From NCBI GenBank assembly GCA_947448735.1, contig CANFOS010000015.1, positions 1 through 64,000 on the forward strand: 64,000 nt of DNA, given 5' to 3'. Positions 44,701 to 52,802 of this stretch are shown in pieces. This DNA is from Comamonadaceae bacterium (GTDB taxonomy: Bacteria; Pseudomonadota; Gammaproteobacteria; Burkholderiales; Burkholderiaceae_C). The translations under genes and the position numbers were made by a program. The notes under the pieces were generated by a model. That model did no database searches, was not told the DNA's origin, and was given only the letters and a program-made list of their open reading frames with translations. Numbering within the stretch: the stretch's first letter is position 1; every line of letters begins with the position of its first letter.

Positions 44701-45059
44701 TCAATCCCGCGCGATGCCTTGAACACCAGCGCTTCAAAACCGGGTTCGATCTGGGTGCCCATTTCGATGCTGAGGGCTTTGGCGCGTTCAATCATTTCTT
44801 GCGGGTCTGAAATATCAGCGGGGGTCAATTTGTTTAACACCTCCAGCGCCTTGTAGCCCAGCATGCGCTCGGCCCCCACGTTGAAAATTTGAATCACGCC
44901 TTTGGCGTCGGTGGCGATGCTGGAGAAATTGGCGCTGCTGAAAATTGCTTTTTGTAGCGCACCCTTTGCAAACAGGGTTTCCTGGCGCAACATTTCTGTC
45001 ATGCCGTCAGTGAGGATGGCGTCAGTGTTGGCGTTGATGAGGCTGTCAGTTCGGTGCAT
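41700..45059 (-). CDS. Hybrid sensor histidine kinase with five PAS domains and a receiver
   Basis: The 1119-residue protein has no membrane helix. Three PAS domains are nearly the same (residues about 32-160, 305-440, 444-580), each beginning [18 protein letters not shown] and containing GAERMLGY and GSRFP- or GSRFL-type turns. Two other PAS domains lie at about 170-295 and 590-715. Then come HisKA with phosphoaccepting His in [14 protein letters not shown] (about 746), HATPase_c with [10 protein letters not shown] and DTGLGL, and a receiver (about 990-1105) with [10 protein letters not shown] and a Lys in RYLTKPI. Cytoplasmic multi-PAS kinases usually sense redox, oxygen or light; the ligand is unknown. 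A receiver protein follows in the same operon. Confidence 0.93.
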   Translation of the reverse strand: MHRTDSLINANTDAILTDGMTEMLRQETLFAKGALQKAIFSSANFSSIATDAKGVIQIFNVGAERMLGYKALEVLNKLTPADISDPQEMIERAKALSIEMGTQIEPGFEALVFKASRGIEDIYPLTHIRRDGSRFLAKVSVSALRDEQDVITGYLLIGTDSAARKGADAARLTSEARFDGLIASALDACIAIDSRHCITLFNSAAESMFGLKAADIMGTGLDRLLPARCRSAHPQHVNRFGATGFSRRLMGKAGEVIGLHADGHEFPIEASISQLEVNGEKIFTVMLRDITERKNAEETLIKAGALQNAIFNSANFSSIATDAKGVIQIFNVGAERMLGYTALEVMNKITPADISDPQEVIGRAKALSVELDTQIEPGFEALVFKASRGIEDIYELTYIRKDGSRFPAIVSVTALRDDQDSIIGYLLIGTDNTARKQAEEALLKAGALQSAIFNSANFSSIATDAKGVIQIFNVGAERMLGYTAAEVMNKITPANISDPEEVIARAKALSIELGTQIEPGFEALVFKASRGIEDIYELTYIRKDGSRFPAMVSVTALRDAHGAIIGYLLIGTDNTARKQVEEERKKLDQRLRDQQFYTRSLIESNIDALMTTDPAGIISDVNKQMEALTGCTRDELIGARFKDYFTEPDRAEAAIKHVLNENKVTNYELTARARDGKETVVSYNATTFHDRERKLQGVFAAARDVTERKLLDQVLQDNNVELHNAMSAAEKANLAKSEFLSSMSHELRTPLSAILGFAQLIESGTPPPTSAQKRSVEQILQAGWYLLELINEILDLALIESGKLSLSPERVSVREVILECEAMIEPQADKRGISVTFPHFAKPCFVKADHTRLKQVLINLLSNAVKYNRPDGKVMVSCAPVTGGRIRIGVRDTGLGLTPDQMSQLFQPFNRLGQEAHAEQGTGIGLVMTKRLAELMGGVIGVESTPGQGSFFWIELNPPNEVLLPHEPAGMNQESMRQADGKAQTFTLLYVEDNPANLLLVENLIERRTDIRLLTARDGPSGVSLAVSALPSMILMDINLPGISGLKAMQLLRNDPKTAHIPVVALSANAMPRDIEKGLDAGFARYLTKPININEFMDTLDAMLKSTATANTLVQTGTE

Positions 45060-45228
45060 CGCCGACTGTCACAGTTTGGGCGCATTTGGTCTGTGCGCTG
45101 GCATACACAGCAGGCCGGGTTGACGGCTGTTTGGCGTTTAACGCCGGTTTACCTTGTTAAAACGAGGTTTTGACCAATAGATTCGGGCGCCAGCAGCTCA
45201 TATTTAACAAGGGTGATTCAATGGCTGT

Positions 45229-46458
45229 TTAAAACAGCAAACGGCTTCGAATCGTCCCGGGCACATCATGCAAACTGGCCAGCGCCACATCTGAATGCGC
45301 GGCATCAATGTCGATCACCACATAGCCAATATCACCATGGGTTTGCAGATACTGCGATGCAATGTTGATGTTGTTGGCACCAAACACGGTGTTGATCTGC
45401 TGCAGCACGCCCGGCACGTTGCGGTGGATGTGCAGCAGCCGGTGTTTGCCGGGGTGGGCGGGCAGGGCGACTTCAGGAAAGTTGACCGACGATATGGACG
45501 TGCCGTTGTCAGAGTACTTGACCAGCTTTTCAGCCACCTCGATACCAATATTTTCTTGCGCCTCAATGGTGGAGCCGCCAACGTGCGGCGTCAAAATCAC
45601 GTTATCGAGCCCGCGCAGGGGCGACTCAAACGGTTCTTTGTTGCTGCTCGGCTCCATCGGGAAAACATCAATCGCTGCGCCCAGCAGTTTTTTGGCCTTC
45701 AAGGCTTCGGCCAGGGGTTCGATTTCAACCACCGTGCCGCGCGAGGCATTGATCAGCACACTGCCGGGCTTCATGGCGGCGATTTGCGCTGTGCCCATCA
45801 TCCACTGGGTGCTGGGCAGCTCGGGGACATGCAGGCTGACAACGTCTGAGAGGGCCAGCAAGTCGTTCAGGTCAGTGATTTGCCGCGCGTTGCCAAGCGC
45901 CAGCTTGGTCACCACGTCATAAAACACCACCTGCATGCCCAGGCCTTCAGCCAGCACCGAGAGCTGTGTGCCGATGGAACCGTAGCCGACGATGCCCAGC
46001 GTTTTGCCACGAATCTCATACGCGTTGTCGGCTGACTTGAGCCAGCCGCCCCGGTGCGCAGCGGCGCTTTTGGCCGGAATGCCGCGCAGCAGCAAAATAG
46101 CCTCAGCCAGCACCAGTTCGGCCACCGATCGGGTGTTTGAAAAAGGCGCATTGAACACCGCAATGCCGCGTTCACGGGCGGCGTCCAGGTCAACCTGGTT
46201 GGTGCCGATGCAAAAGCAGCCCACCGCCGACAGCTTGTGGGCGTGAGCGAAAACGTCCGCCGTGAGCTGGGTGCGGGAACGAATCCCGACGAAATGCGCA
46301 TCGGCAATTTTGGACAGCAGCGCCGCGCCCTCCAGCGCGCCACTGATGCTTTCGATGTTGCTGTAGCCGGCTGCCTGCAGCAACTTGATGGCTGAGGGAT
46401 GAATGCCTTCTAGCAATAAGAACTTGATGTGGGCTTTGTCGAGGGATGTTTTGGTCAT
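45229..46458 (-). CDS. serA: D-3-phosphoglycerate dehydrogenase
   Basis: SerA oxidises 3-phosphoglycerate at the start of serine synthesis. From ATG 46458 the protein has 409 residues, matching E. coli SerA (410). Visible blocks are GCFCIGTNQVDLDAARERGI, the NAD-binding VGYGSIGTQLSVLAEGLGMQ, INASRGTVVEIEPLAEAL, the catalytic His in ILTPHVGGST, and a C-terminal ACT domain (MPGVLQQIN-like NVPGVLQQINTVF and NINIASQYLQTHGDIGYVVI) that binds serine for feedback inhibition. The longer upstream frame is not conserved. Confidence 0.95.
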   Translation of the reverse strand: MTKTSLDKAHIKFLLLEGIHPSAIKLLQAAGYSNIESISGALEGAALLSKIADAHFVGIRSRTQLTADVFAHAHKLSAVGCFCIGTNQVDLDAARERGIAVFNAPFSNTRSVAELVLAEAILLLRGIPAKSAAAHRGGWLKSADNAYEIRGKTLGIVGYGSIGTQLSVLAEGLGMQVVFYDVVTKLALGNARQITDLNDLLALSDVVSLHVPELPSTQWMMGTAQIAAMKPGSVLINASRGTVVEIEPLAEALKAKKLLGAAIDVFPMEPSSNKEPFESPLRGLDNVILTPHVGGSTIEAQENIGIEVAEKLVKYSDNGTSISSVNFPEVALPAHPGKHRLLHIHRNVPGVLQQINTVFGANNINIASQYLQTHGDIGYVVIDIDAAHSDVALASLHDVPGTIRSRLLF

Positions 46459-46496
46459 CGGGCCAGTATCAGGCAAAGCGCATGAAACTGGCGGGC

Positions 46497-47012
46497 TTAA
46501 AGCCTTCTGCCCTTGTAGGCTACCCAGACTTTGTGTGCCATGGCACGAAGCTGACGCTTCAGTTGTCGCACTGCACGCCAGACGGCTGAAGCACGGACCT
46601 GAGCCAGCATGTGGTCTTTCCAGCGCTTCCATGGACCGTACAGCCGCGCAAACCATGCCAGGCGCATGAGGGCCGGCTCGGTCAGTTGAAACAGGCGTGC
46701 AGCCAGCGCTGTGCCAGAGAGTTTGGCGGCCATGACCAGCATCAAGCCCATGGCCATGTGGCCCTGACTGAACAGGTACAAAGCTAAAAACTTGACGGGT
46801 ATGAGGGTCAGGACAGGCACACCAAAGGCCAGCAGCGCAGCCCACGGCGGCAACCGAATAACGTGGCCTTCGAGCTTGGCCCACAGCGGCCATTGTCCCA
46901 GCCTGGCGAATGCCCTGGCCAGTGGCTCCCAACCCCATTCTTCAAACAGCAGCACCAGCAACACCGGAGCCAGCAAGATGCGGCGCAGCGTTGTCTTGAG
47001 AAAGTTCACCAA
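46497..47012 (-). CDS. Hypothetical membrane protein
   Basis: The family is not recognised. The 171-residue protein has hydrophobic segments ILLAPVLLVLLFEEWGW, PPWAALLAFGVPVLTLIPVK and HMAMGLMLVMAAKLSGTALA, suggesting two or three membrane helices, and a basic Trp- and Arg-rich C-terminal half (ARLYGPWKRWKDHM and KRQLRAMAHKVWVAYKGRRL). It is 38 bp upstream of serA on the same strand and could share its transcript. Confidence 0.6.
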   Translation of the reverse strand: MVNFLKTTLRRILLAPVLLVLLFEEWGWEPLARAFARLGQWPLWAKLEGHVIRLPPWAALLAFGVPVLTLIPVKFLALYLFSQGHMAMGLMLVMAAKLSGTALAARLFQLTEPALMRLAWFARLYGPWKRWKDHMLAQVRASAVWRAVRQLKRQLRAMAHKVWVAYKGRRL

Positions 47013-47146
47013 GACGATGTGGTTACTTTCCTGGCGATATCAAGCCCGGCACTGCACGCTGAACGCCGACATGGTTTTTTCAGTCTTGGCATCACAAACC
47101 GCTGGATTGACCTGCGGCGTCTTTTCTTGCCGTTGTTTTAACCGCA

Positions 47147-47635
47147 TCAAACCTTGCTGAGTGACTTGTTGCGCAGCAGGGCATCGTCGTGCTGGCCCCA
47201 GTAGGCAGCTTGGCTATTGTCAGATTGCTCCAATCGTTCCAGCAGCAGCTTTTCGGTTCGCACCAAACGCCGGTCGAGGGTGCTCACCATGCCTATCTCA
47301 CGGTTCATGGCCAGCGTGGTCTGAGATTCCAGGTAGCCGCGCAGCTCGGTGAACCGGGATGTTTCGGCCTGGTCAGCCAGCTCGCGCTGCGCCGACAACT
47401 CTCTGGCGTAGTTGCGGGTTTCGATCAGCTGGGTGCTGTGCATGTAAATGGTGGTGACCAAAAAAATCAGCGCCAACGCCATGACCAGCATCAGCATCAC
47501 CAGGCCTAGCGGCAATTGCATGTTGGTGAAAACGAGGTTCAGTGTGCTGGTACGGGTGATTTCTTCCGCATTGAGCACCGCAAACACGGCCAGCAAGGCG
47601 ATACCCATGACGAGTAGCAGGATTTTTGCGCGCAT
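47147..47635 (-). CDS. LapA-domain-like inner membrane protein
   Basis: From ATG 47635 the protein has 162 residues: two hydrophobic helices (MRAKILLLVMGIALLAVFAV and LGLVMLMLVMALALIFLV) separated by a short loop with VLNAEEITR and NLVFTNMQLP. That layout matches LapA (DUF1049), a protein linked with lipopolysaccharide assembly. The cytoplasmic tail is a long charged helix (SAQRELADQAETSRFTELRG onward), likely coiled coil. The frame extends to a TTG at 47707 but that part lacks features. It is divergent from tex. Confidence 0.65.
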   Translation of the reverse strand: MRAKILLLVMGIALLAVFAVLNAEEITRTSTLNLVFTNMQLPLGLVMLMLVMALALIFLVTTIYMHSTQLIETRNYARELSAQRELADQAETSRFTELRGYLESQTTLAMNREIGMVSTLDRRLVRTEKLLLERLEQSDNSQAAYWGQHDDALLRNKSLSKV

Positions 47636-47761
47636 GGCTGCCTTCGATGTTGCAGAGTGTTGATGCCTGTATTGTTCAGTCAAAGGAAGATTTTTGCTGT
47701 GGGACAATGCCCAGCCGCAACGTCAGTCGGCGCATCCGCAAGCGCTCCACATCACATCTCC

Positions 47762-50236
47762 ATGCAAGCCATCATTCGCCAAATCGCCCTCGAAATCAAG
47801 GTACAAGACCATCAGGTCAAAACGGCAGTGGAGCTGCTGGACGGTGGCGCTACCGTGCCTTTTATTGCCCGTTACCGCAAAGAGGCCACCGGCGGCCTGG
47901 ACGACATTCAACTGCGTGAACTTGAGTACCGGCTGGGTTACCTGCGCGAGCTGGCTGAGCGGCGCGAGGCCGTGATTAAAAGCATTGACGAACAGGGCAA
48001 GCTGACGCCTGAACTGCGCGCCGCCCTGGAGCAGGCCGCCACCAAGCAAGACCTGGAAGACCTGTACCTGCCCTACAAGCAAAAGCGCCGCACCAAAGGC
48101 CAGATCGCCCGTGAGGCCGGCCTGGAGCCGCTGGCCGACGCGCTGTTTGCCGACCCGATGCGGGTGCCGCTGGACGAGGCAGCGGCCTATATGAAGCTTG
48201 AGAAGAACGAGCAGGGCGATGACTTCACCACCGCGCAGGCGGTGCTGGACGGGGTACGCGACATTTTGAGCGAGCGCTGGGCAGAAGATGCTGCACTGGT
48301 GCAAATGCTGCGCAACTGGCTGTGGGCTGAGGGGCTGTTCAGCTCAAAACTGGTCACTGGCAAGGACGAAAATGCACCCGACAACGCCAAGTTCCGGGAT
48401 TACTTTGCTTATGACGAGCCAATGGGCCGTGTGCCTTCGCACCGGGCGCTGGCGGTGTTCAGGGGGCGTGGGTTGGAGATTCTGGACGCCAAGCTGTTGC
48501 TGCCCGAGCCGCCGCTGCCTTCGGATGCACCTGTAAATCACGATAGTGCCAAGCGTGGGGGCCAGCCTGTGTCATTGGCTGAGGGAAAAATCGCCTTGCA
48601 TCTGGGCTGGAGCCACAAAGCCCGACCCGCCGACGACCTGATTCGCAAATGCGTGGCCTGGGCCTGGCGCGTCAAGCTGAGTTTGTCGCTGGAGCGCGAT
48701 TTGTTCACCCGGCTGCGCGAGGACGCTGAAAAAGTCGCCATCAAGGTGTTTGCCGACAACCTGCGTGACTTGCTGTTGGCCGCACCTGCCGGCCCGCGTG
48801 TGGTGATGGGACTGGACCCTGGCATTCGCACCGGTGTCAAGGTGGCGGTGGTGGACAGCACGGGCAAGCTGGTAGACACCGCGACCGTCTTCCCGCATGA
48901 GCCGCGCAAGGACTGGGACGGCTCGCTGCACACCCTTGGCAAATTGTGCGAAAAGCATGGCGTGAACCTGATTGCGATTGGCAACGGCACAGCCAGCCGC
49001 GAAACCGACAAATTGGCAGCAGATTTGATCAAAATGCTCCAAAAAAGCCAAAATAGTTCATCAAATACGGCTCCAGGCCAATCAAAACCTGGGCTGGCAG
49101 CTACTGAAATAATAGCGCCCACAGCTACCCATATGGCCATCGAAAAAGTGGTGGTCAGCGAAGCAGGCGCGTCGGTTTATTCAGCCAGCGAATTTGCCAG
49201 TTCAGAAATGCCCGACGTGGACGTGAGCCTGCGCGGTGCGGCCAGCATTGCCCGCCGCCTGCAAGACCCGCTGGCTGAGCTGGTCAAGATCGACCCGAAG
49301 TCCATTGGCGTGGGCCAGTACCAGCACGACGTGAACCAGTCAGACCTGGCGCGCAGCCTGGACACGGTGGTCGAAGACTGCGTGAACAGCGTTGGCGTGG
49401 ACCTGAACACGGCCAGCGTGCCGCTGCTGGCGCGGGTGTCGGGCCTGTCGCAAACCGTTGCCAAGTCCGTCGTGCGCTGGCGCGATGCCAATGGCGCGTT
49501 TGCAAGCCGGGCTGATTTGCTGAAGGTGACGGGCTTGGGCGCCAAAACCTTTGAGCAAAGTGCGGGGTTTTTGCGTTTGCGAGGTGGCGACAATCCGCTG
49601 GACATGACCGGCGTTCACCCTGAAACCTACGCTGTGGTGGAGCGCATCATGCAGCACACCGGCAAGCCCGTGGCCGAGCTGATGGGCCGGGCCGACATGC
49701 TCAAAACCCTCAAACCCGAGCTGTTTGCCAACGACAAGTTCGGCGTGATCACGGTCAAAGACATCTTGCTGGAGCTGGAAAAGCCAGGCCGTGACCCGCG
49801 TCCCAGCTTTAAAGTGGCGCGTTTTAACGATGGCGTAGAAGACATCAAAGATTTGCGTGAAGGGATGGAGCTGCAAGGTACGGTCAGCAATGTGGCGGCC
49901 TTTGGTGCTTTCATCGACATTGGCGTGCACCAGGACGGCTTGGTGCACGTCAGCCAGCTCAGTCACAAGTTCACAACAGATGCCCGTGAGGTCGTCAAAA
50001 CCGGCGACATCGTGACTGTGCGAGTCACTGAAATTGATGTGGCACGCAAGCGGATTGGCTTGACGATGAAGCTGGGACAGCCGCCTGCACGTCGCGATGC
50101 GCCCCGAGACAACCGCTTTGAGGGCTCACGCGCCGGTGCCAGTCAAAACCACAACCGCGGCAAACACGACACGCCGCAGGCCGTGCCATCAGCCATGGCT
50201 TCGGCCTTCGGCAAGCTGGCGGGCTTGAAGAAATAG
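47762..50236 (+). CDS. tex: Tex/YhgF RNA-binding transcription accessory protein
   Basis: Tex is a nucleic-acid-binding protein that associates with RNA polymerase and stimulates transcript cleavage and processing. From ATG 47762 (MQAIIRQIALEIKVQDHQVK) it has 824 residues. Visible parts are the N-terminal helical domain, a YqgF-like RNase H fold (GLDPGIRTGVKVAVVDSTGK), helix-hairpin-helix motifs (ASVPLLARVSGLSQTVAKSV; LLKVTGLGAKTFEQSAGFLR) and a C-terminal S1 domain (LQGTVSNVAAFGAFIDIGVH). It is longer than E. coli YhgF (about 773) because of an insertion at about 427-452 that is a copy of repeat A. Its stop overlaps the GTG of the next gene. Confidence 0.94.
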   Translation: MQAIIRQIALEIKVQDHQVKTAVELLDGGATVPFIARYRKEATGGLDDIQLRELEYRLGYLRELAERREAVIKSIDEQGKLTPELRAALEQAATKQDLEDLYLPYKQKRRTKGQIAREAGLEPLADALFADPMRVPLDEAAAYMKLEKNEQGDDFTTAQAVLDGVRDILSERWAEDAALVQMLRNWLWAEGLFSSKLVTGKDENAPDNAKFRDYFAYDEPMGRVPSHRALAVFRGRGLEILDAKLLLPEPPLPSDAPVNHDSAKRGGQPVSLAEGKIALHLGWSHKARPADDLIRKCVAWAWRVKLSLSLERDLFTRLREDAEKVAIKVFADNLRDLLLAAPAGPRVVMGLDPGIRTGVKVAVVDSTGKLVDTATVFPHEPRKDWDGSLHTLGKLCEKHGVNLIAIGNGTASRETDKLAADLIKMLQKSQNSSSNTAPGQSKPGLAATEIIAPTATHMAIEKVVVSEAGASVYSASEFASSEMPDVDVSLRGAASIARRLQDPLAELVKIDPKSIGVGQYQHDVNQSDLARSLDTVVEDCVNSVGVDLNTASVPLLARVSGLSQTVAKSVVRWRDANGAFASRADLLKVTGLGAKTFEQSAGFLRLRGGDNPLDMTGVHPETYAVVERIMQHTGKPVAELMGRADMLKTLKPELFANDKFGVITVKDILLELEKPGRDPRPSFKVARFNDGVEDIKDLREGMELQGTVSNVAAFGAFIDIGVHQDGLVHVSQLSHKFTTDAREVVKTGDIVTVRVTEIDVARKRIGLTMKLGQPPARRDAPRDNRFEGSRAGASQNHNRGKHDTPQAVPSAMASAFGKLAGLKK
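49043..49116 (-). repeat. Dispersed repeat A, in-frame insertion in tex
   Basis: On the minus strand the element reads GCTATTATTTCAGTAGCTGC, about 20 nt, then ATTGGCCTGGAGCCGTATTTG. It adds about 27 residues (SSNTAPGQSKP- and AATEIIAP-type sequence) between two conserved Tex blocks, ETDKLAADLIKML and IEKVVVSEAGASVY, which in E. coli YhgF as I remember it are nearly adjacent. The inverted repeat is read Ala-Thr-Glu-Ile-Ile-Ala. Confidence 0.75.
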
Positions 50237-51318
50237 TGCCTTTCATGCAAGCGCTTCGCATCTACGCCGGCCCCAAGGCCACCCAGCACATCGCCCAAAA
50301 CGGTTTTCAGCCACGAGATGTTGGCGTGATACCCGCCGCAGCGGGCGGCCCAAAGGGTTTGATTTTGGGGCCGTTGGACCGGTTTATTTTTGGTGACTGG
50401 CTGGCCAGGTCAGACCACGAGGTGCATCTGGTGGGCGCCTCGATTGGTGCATGGCGCATGGCCACAGCTTGCCTGAACGATCCGGCGACAGCTTTCAGGC
50501 GACTGGAGCATGACTACATCCGTCAGCACTACGAGTTGCAGCCCGGCCAGAAGCGGGTCTCGGCTGACTTTGTCAGCGAGCAGTTCGGGCAAAGCCTGCA
50601 AAGTTTTTACGGCGGGCGTGTGCACCAGGTGCTGGGCCAAAGTCGCTACAAGCTGCACATCGTCACATCACGCGGGCGACATCTTTTGGGCCGGGAACAC
50701 AAGGTGGCGACACCGCTGGGCTATCTGGGGGCGTTTTTAAGCAACGGCGTGCACCGCAAAGCGATGGGCGCATGGCTGGAGCGGGTGGTGTTTTCCAGTG
50801 CTGGCGCGGCGCTACCGTTTGCCACGACAGACTACCGAACCCGGCAAATCCAGCTCAGTCAGGCCAACTTCAACCTCGCGCTGCAGGCCAGCTGCTCGAT
50901 TCCATTTGTGCTGCGCTCGGTCACAGGCATTCCAGGTGCGCCGACTGGGGCGTATTGGGATGGCGGCATCACCGACTACCACTTGCATCTGAACTATCCG
51001 GCGGCATCCAAAGGGCTGGCGCTGTATCCACATTTTCAAAAATCAGTGGTGCCCGGCTGGCTCGACAAAGGCTTGAAGTGGCGGCACAAAGCCACGCCGT
51101 TTTTGGACAACATGGTGCTGCTGGCACCCAACCCCGATTGGGTCAAAACCCTGCCAAACGGCAAGCTGCCTGACCGTCATGACTTCACCCGCTATGGCGC
51201 AGATTTGCAGGGCAGGGTCAAGGCCTGGAGCCAGGCAGCATCAAGCAGCGAGCAATTGGCCGATGAATGGCAAAGCTGGCTACAAAGCCCCGACCCAGCG
51301 CGCGTCCTGCCGATCTAG
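50236..51318 (+). CDS. Patatin-like phospholipase-family protein
   Basis: The 360-residue protein has the patatin catalytic pattern: a glycine-rich oxyanion loop VIPAAAGGPKGLILG, the nucleophile elbow VGASIGAWRMA with Ser in GASIG, and the Asp in AYWDGGITDYH. Patatins hydrolyse acyl esters of membrane lipids. No signal peptide is seen, so it is probably cytoplasmic. The GTG at 50236 overlaps the last base of the tex stop, and an ATG three codons later is an alternative. The link to tex is positional only. Confidence 0.8.
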   Translation: MPFMQALRIYAGPKATQHIAQNGFQPRDVGVIPAAAGGPKGLILGPLDRFIFGDWLARSDHEVHLVGASIGAWRMATACLNDPATAFRRLEHDYIRQHYELQPGQKRVSADFVSEQFGQSLQSFYGGRVHQVLGQSRYKLHIVTSRGRHLLGREHKVATPLGYLGAFLSNGVHRKAMGAWLERVVFSSAGAALPFATTDYRTRQIQLSQANFNLALQASCSIPFVLRSVTGIPGAPTGAYWDGGITDYHLHLNYPAASKGLALYPHFQKSVVPGWLDKGLKWRHKATPFLDNMVLLAPNPDWVKTLPNGKLPDRHDFTRYGADLQGRVKAWSQAASSSEQLADEWQSWLQSPDPARVLPI

Positions 51319-51350
51319 GTACTGACAGCCGCCCCGGAGTCGCCCTGGCG

Positions 51351-52700
51351 TCAAGACAGCTTTTTCATCAGCACCTGGGACTTGCGGTCCCAGTTGTACT
51401 TGCGCTTGCGGGCATCGGGCAGCCAGTCCGGGTCCATCTGCACAAAACCGCGCTTGATGAACCAGTGCATGGTGCGGGTCGTCAAGACAAAAATGCTTTG
51501 CAGGCCCGCGGCCCGGGCGCGCTGCTCGATGCGTTTTAAAACCTTTTCACCATCGCCCTGGCCCTGCGACTGTGGCGATACCGTCAGGGCTGCCATTTCA
51601 GCGGTTTTGGCCTCGGGGTACGGGTACAGGGCGGCGCAGGCAAAGATCACGCCGTCATGCTCAATGATGGTGTAGTTGCTGGCGTCGCGTTCGATCTCTG
51701 TCCGGTCGCGTTTGACCAGCGTGCCGTCTTTTTCAAAGGGTTCAATCAATTGCAGGATGCCGCCCACGTCGTCGGCGGTGGCCTCGCGCAGCTCTTCGAG
51801 TTTTTCGTCAATCACCATCGTGCCGATGCCATCGTGAACGTAAACCTCCAGCAGCAAGGCACCATCGACTGAAAACGGCAGAATGTGGCTGCGTTCGACG
51901 CCTGATTTGCAGGCCTTGACGCAGTGCTGCAGATAAAAAGCGGTGTCAGTCGCTTGGGTGGCCGTGGGCAGGCTGGCCAACAGCTTTTCAGCCGCTGCCA
52001 GTGGTAACTCGGTATCGACCGGGTTGTCGTCACTGGCAGGCGCATCCGGGTTCATGCGAATGCCAGGGACTTCTGTCAAAAAGATGAGTTTGTCGGCCCC
52101 CAGTTCAATCGCCACACTGGTGGCAACTTCTTCCATGGTCAGGTTAAAGGCCTCGCCTGTCGGCGAAAAGCCAAACGGTGACAGCAGCACCATGGCGTCA
52201 AAGTCCAGTGTGCGGCGGATGCCCACAGTGTCGACCTTGCGCACCAGGCCGGAGTGTTTGAAGTCCACGCCGTCGACAATGCCGACTGGCCGGGCGGTGA
52301 TGAAGTTACCAGATATCACCCGCACCGTTGCCCCAGCCATCGGCGTGTTGGGCAGGCCCTGGCTGAAGGCCGCTTCAATCTCGTAACGCAATTGGCCAGC
52401 GGCTTCCTGCGCGCAGTCGAGCGCCACCTCGTCGGTAATGCGCATGCCGTGGGAGTATTTGGCCTCGTGACCCTTGGCAGCCAGTTGCTCGTTGACCTGT
52501 GGCCTAAAGCCATGCACCAGCACGATCTTGACACCCATGCTTTGAATCAAGGCCAGGTCTTGTGCGATGTGCTGCAGCTTGCCGGCGGCGATAGCCTCGC
52601 CCGCGATGCCGACCACAAAGGTTTTGCCCCGGTGCGTGTGGATGTACGGCGCAACCGAGCGAAACCAGGGCACGAAGGTGAAGTTGAAGACGGCGGACAT
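51351..52700 (-). CDS. argA: N-acetylglutamate synthase
   Basis: ArgA makes N-acetylglutamate, the first step of arginine synthesis. From ATG 52700 the protein has 449 residues. The N-terminal amino acid kinase domain (IQSMGVKIVLVHGFRPQVNE; VRVISGNFITARPVGIVDGV) binds arginine for feedback control, and the C-terminal GNAT domain has the acetyl-CoA site QSQGQGDGEKVLKRIEQRAR and HWFIKRGFV. Both domains are intact. It is convergent with the patatin-like gene and divergent from hrpA. Confidence 0.95.
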   Translation of the reverse strand: MSAVFNFTFVPWFRSVAPYIHTHRGKTFVVGIAGEAIAAGKLQHIAQDLALIQSMGVKIVLVHGFRPQVNEQLAAKGHEAKYSHGMRITDEVALDCAQEAAGQLRYEIEAAFSQGLPNTPMAGATVRVISGNFITARPVGIVDGVDFKHSGLVRKVDTVGIRRTLDFDAMVLLSPFGFSPTGEAFNLTMEEVATSVAIELGADKLIFLTEVPGIRMNPDAPASDDNPVDTELPLAAAEKLLASLPTATQATDTAFYLQHCVKACKSGVERSHILPFSVDGALLLEVYVHDGIGTMVIDEKLEELREATADDVGGILQLIEPFEKDGTLVKRDRTEIERDASNYTIIEHDGVIFACAALYPYPEAKTAEMAALTVSPQSQGQGDGEKVLKRIEQRARAAGLQSIFVLTTRTMHWFIKRGFVQMDPDWLPDARKRKYNWDRKSQVLMKKLS

Positions 52701-52802
52701 GGGCGGGCGTTCTCTGGACGGGCTAAGAAGGAAAGTGTACGGCACGCTAGCGGCCTGATTTGTTCAGCAGGACGGCTGTAAAGCTGTTGATAATACGGAG
52801 CT

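Noticed and set aside
45152..45175. CCTTGTTAAAACGAGGTTTT hairpin as terminator
   Set aside because: The stem is short with a mismatch and it lies upstream of the kinase rather than at the end of any gene.
45160..45228. AGCTGCTGGCGCCCGAATC region on the minus strand as a repeat A copy before serA
   Set aside because: The GCTATT arm is missing and only a few bases after it match.
46459..46938. Long N-terminal extension of serA
   Set aside because: The frame is open but overlaps the membrane-protein gene and has no similarity to the family; ATG 46458 gives the normal length.
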